DNA from: Odoribacteraceae bacterium
GTDB lineage: Bacteria; Bacteroidota; Bacteroidia; Bacteroidales; Marinifilaceae
Assembly: GCA_031267995.1 (NCBI GenBank)
Contig: JAIRXZ010000005.1
Location: 1 to 16,224 of the forward strand
Length of the DNA stretch: 16,224 nucleotides
Direction: 5' to 3'
The translations under genes and the position numbers were made by a program. The notes beneath the pieces were generated by a model. The model was not told the origin of the DNA. It did no database searches and worked only from the letters and a program-made list of their open reading frames with translations. Shown here piece after piece: positions 14,582 to 16,224 of the stretch; the stretch's first letter is position 1; each line of letters begins with the position of its first letter.

Positions 14582-16224
14582 TTATTTGGCTTTCCTGCGG
14601 ACGATGATGAGGGCGCCCCAGGCGAGGAGCAGCAGGGGGAAGAGGCCGAGGAGACCGATTTTCATGTAGGGCACGGCGGGCTTGCCGATGACGAAGCGGG
14701 TGTCCCTGGAGAAGGGGCGGCTGACGTCGATGGGGACGGTGCCGTAGGAGAGCCAGTCGAACATACCGCTGATGGTGGTGAAGTTAGAGACCTGGTAGAC
14801 GCCGCGGGGAGGCGCCATGCCGCCGTTGCTGATGAAGTCGGCGTCGCCGTAGATCATGACGCGCTGCTCCTTTTCGCCCACCTGCCGGGCGAGGGCAAGG
14901 GCGAGGACGAACTGTTGCTCCGCCTCGCCGGCGGCTGGATTGACGCGGGCGGTGTCGTTGACAAAATCTATGGTCTCCACCTCGTTCCACGTGCCGACGG
15001 AGTCGGTGACGAGGAGGGGCGTGGCGGTAAACCCGGCATCCCCCGTGACGCGGAGGCCGGCGGCGCCGGTGAATCCCACGCGGTTGCGGCGGCGAATGAG
15101 GTTGTCGCGGTAATGTTCGGACTGCTCGCCGGCGGCGGGGGTGGCGCGGGTGAGGATGTAATCCGCCGGCACGTCCTCCTTGGGCTGCACGAGGATGCCG
15201 GGGTAGGTGTCCACGCCGAAGGAGCGGATGAAGGCGCGGGATTCCGCCGATTTCGGCTCCACGGCGATGATCATGTTGCCGCCGCGGGCGATGTACTGGT
15301 CGATCTTGAGGCGCTCGGCGGGAGGGATGGGGGCGCGCTGGTCGGCGATGATGACGATGTCGATGTCCGGCGGGATGTCGTTGTCGCCGGAGAGGTCGAT
15401 GGTGACGATGTCGCAGCCCTGGTTGGTGAGGGCGTAGCGGAAATCCTTCTGGGAGGCGATGACGGTGTAGTCCCTGGCGCGGTCGCCGTCCGCCCGCCGC
15501 TCGCCGTGGCCGGAGAGGAAGCCCACGCGGGGCAACTTCATCACCATCCGCTTGAAGGCGGCGGTCACCTCGGCCTCGCCGGGGAACTTTTGCATGTCGT
15601 TGAATATGCGGAGGAAGGCCTTCTGGCCGTTGGAGCGGACAATCTGGCGGACAAAGGTGTTCCCCTCGTCCGAGAGGTCGATGATCTCGCGCATCTCGGC
15701 CGGCGTTTTGAACATGTCGAGGCGATAGTCGCGCATTTCGGCCAGCTCGCGCGCCATCTCGTCGGTGGTGCGACCGGGGAAGCGGAGCGCCAGCCAGGGG
15801 TGGTTGGCGACGGTGTCGTAGTAGTACGCGTACTTGAGCTTGGTCTCCGGCTTGAAGCGGCGGTACTGCCGGAAGCGCTCCATGTCGTTCATGACGGAGG
15901 CGGGCATGCCGTGGTAGTACTCGCGGTCGAGGAGGTTGACGAACGTCGTGATCGTCATCCCGCCGTCGAGCTTGGCCATGATCTCCTGGCTGTTGGGCGT
16001 GAGGGTAAGGCGCTTGGTGTCCGTGGCATCGTGGTAAAACATGAGGGAGGGGCGGGAGGTGATATATCCCAACGCCATGGCCGCCAGGACAACGGCAACG
16101 TGCTTGCCGCAAGCAACAAGGAAGGGCACGCGGCGACGGGCGGCCTGCAGCTTCAACGCGGCCAGGAGGAGGAACATCGCCGAGACGATGGCAAAGTAGA
16201 GGGCGTCCTCGCTGCAAATGAGGC
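14582..16224 (-). CDS. gldG: GldG-family ABC-transporter auxiliary protein, fused to a permease end (5' part outside the window)
   Basis: About 547 residues are visible and the frame stays open to the right edge. The residues before the first in-window Met (LICSEDALYFAIVSA) continue smoothly into a membrane helix (MFLLLAALKL), so the internal ATG at 16177 is not the real start. This looks like the end of an ABC-2/GldF-type permease fused to GldG. A second membrane helix (VAVVLAAMALGYITS) leads into the GldG/ABC_transp_aux region. That region contains LTLTPNSQEIMAKLDGGMTI, FVNLLDREYYHGMP, KLPRVGFLSGHGERR and IDIVIIADQRAPI. The C-terminus has a last helix (GLLGLFPLLLLAWGALIIV) and a basic tail. 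GldF/GldG with GldA form an ABC transporter linked to gliding in flavobacteria. In non-gliding Bacteroidales the homologue's substrate is unknown. Confidence 0.85.
   Translation of the reverse strand, partial: LICSEDALYFAIVSAMFLLLAALKLQAARRRVPFLVACGKHVAVVLAAMALGYITSRPSLMFYHDATDTKRLTLTPNSQEIMAKLDGGMTITTFVNLLDREYYHGMPASVMNDMERFRQYRRFKPETKLKYAYYYDTVANHPWLALRFPGRTTDEMARELAEMRDYRLDMFKTPAEMREIIDLSDEGNTFVRQIVRSNGQKAFLRIFNDMQKFPGEAEVTAAFKRMVMKLPRVGFLSGHGERRADGDRARDYTVIASQKDFRYALTNQGCDIVTIDLSGDNDIPPDIDIVIIADQRAPIPPAERLKIDQYIARGGNMIIAVEPKSAESRAFIRSFGVDTYPGILVQPKEDVPADYILTRATPAAGEQSEHYRDNLIRRRNRVGFTGAAGLRVTGDAGFTATPLLVTDSVGTWNEVETIDFVNDTARVNPAAGEAEQQFVLALALARQVGEKEQRVMIYGDADFISNGGMAPPRGVYQVSNFTTISGMFDWLSYGTVPIDVSRPFSRDTRFVIGKPAVPYMKIGLLGLFPLLLLAWGALIIVRRKAK

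Noticed and set aside
14784..16217. 477-aa minus-strand open frame
   Set aside because: Overlaps the GldG-like gene in another frame and is extremely Arg/Pro/His-rich, a shadow of GC-rich coding.

Overview
The window looks like a chromosomal segment of a GC-rich member of the Bacteroidota, most likely Bacteroidales. The evidence is the Bacteroidales-type CarA/CarB, PurM and GldG-family proteins, a full-length one-chain GcvP, and promoters of the Bacteroidota sigma type (TTTG, about 19 bp, TAnnTTTG) before carA and purM. The species cannot be named from the sequence.

Layout. 1-615: the tail of an unknown gene, then a cluster of palindromic repeats. 616-1601: two tandem copies of a small secreted protein of unknown function (about 86 % identical). 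1602-2184: repeat DNA made of a 21-bp array, then a six-unit 41-bp array with an 18-bp palindromic core, framed by direct repeats. 2185-6483 (minus): the carAB operon for carbamoyl phosphate, with a well-formed promoter and an operator-like dyad. 6484-7246: a long degenerate 21-bp-period array between the purM terminator and the carA promoter. 7247-8416 (minus): purM. 8560-9603 (plus): an AT-richer RhuM-family gene, probably acquired. 9744-9818: tRNA-His with its own promoter and a strong terminator. 9971-12835 (plus): gcvP. 12836-13195: a convergent gap holding two more 21-bp-period arrays and two terminators. 13196-14413 (minus): a secreted oligogalacturonide lyase of the PL22 type. 14582 to the right edge (minus): the C-terminal part of a fused GldF/GldG-like ABC-transporter auxiliary protein.

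How the genes work together. carAB feeds pyrimidine and arginine synthesis, purM purine synthesis, and gcvP one-carbon supply, so the core is nucleotide and one-carbon housekeeping. The PL22 lyase suggests use of pectin fragments. The RhuM gene and the secreted paralogue pair look accessory.

The most unusual content is between the genes. Four intergenic arrays keep a period of 21 bp (about two helical turns) although their sequences are unrelated, and a fifth has a 41-bp period with a palindromic core. At least two of them lie in gaps closed off by promoters or terminators. This shared period without shared sequence is the main candidate for an undescribed feature.
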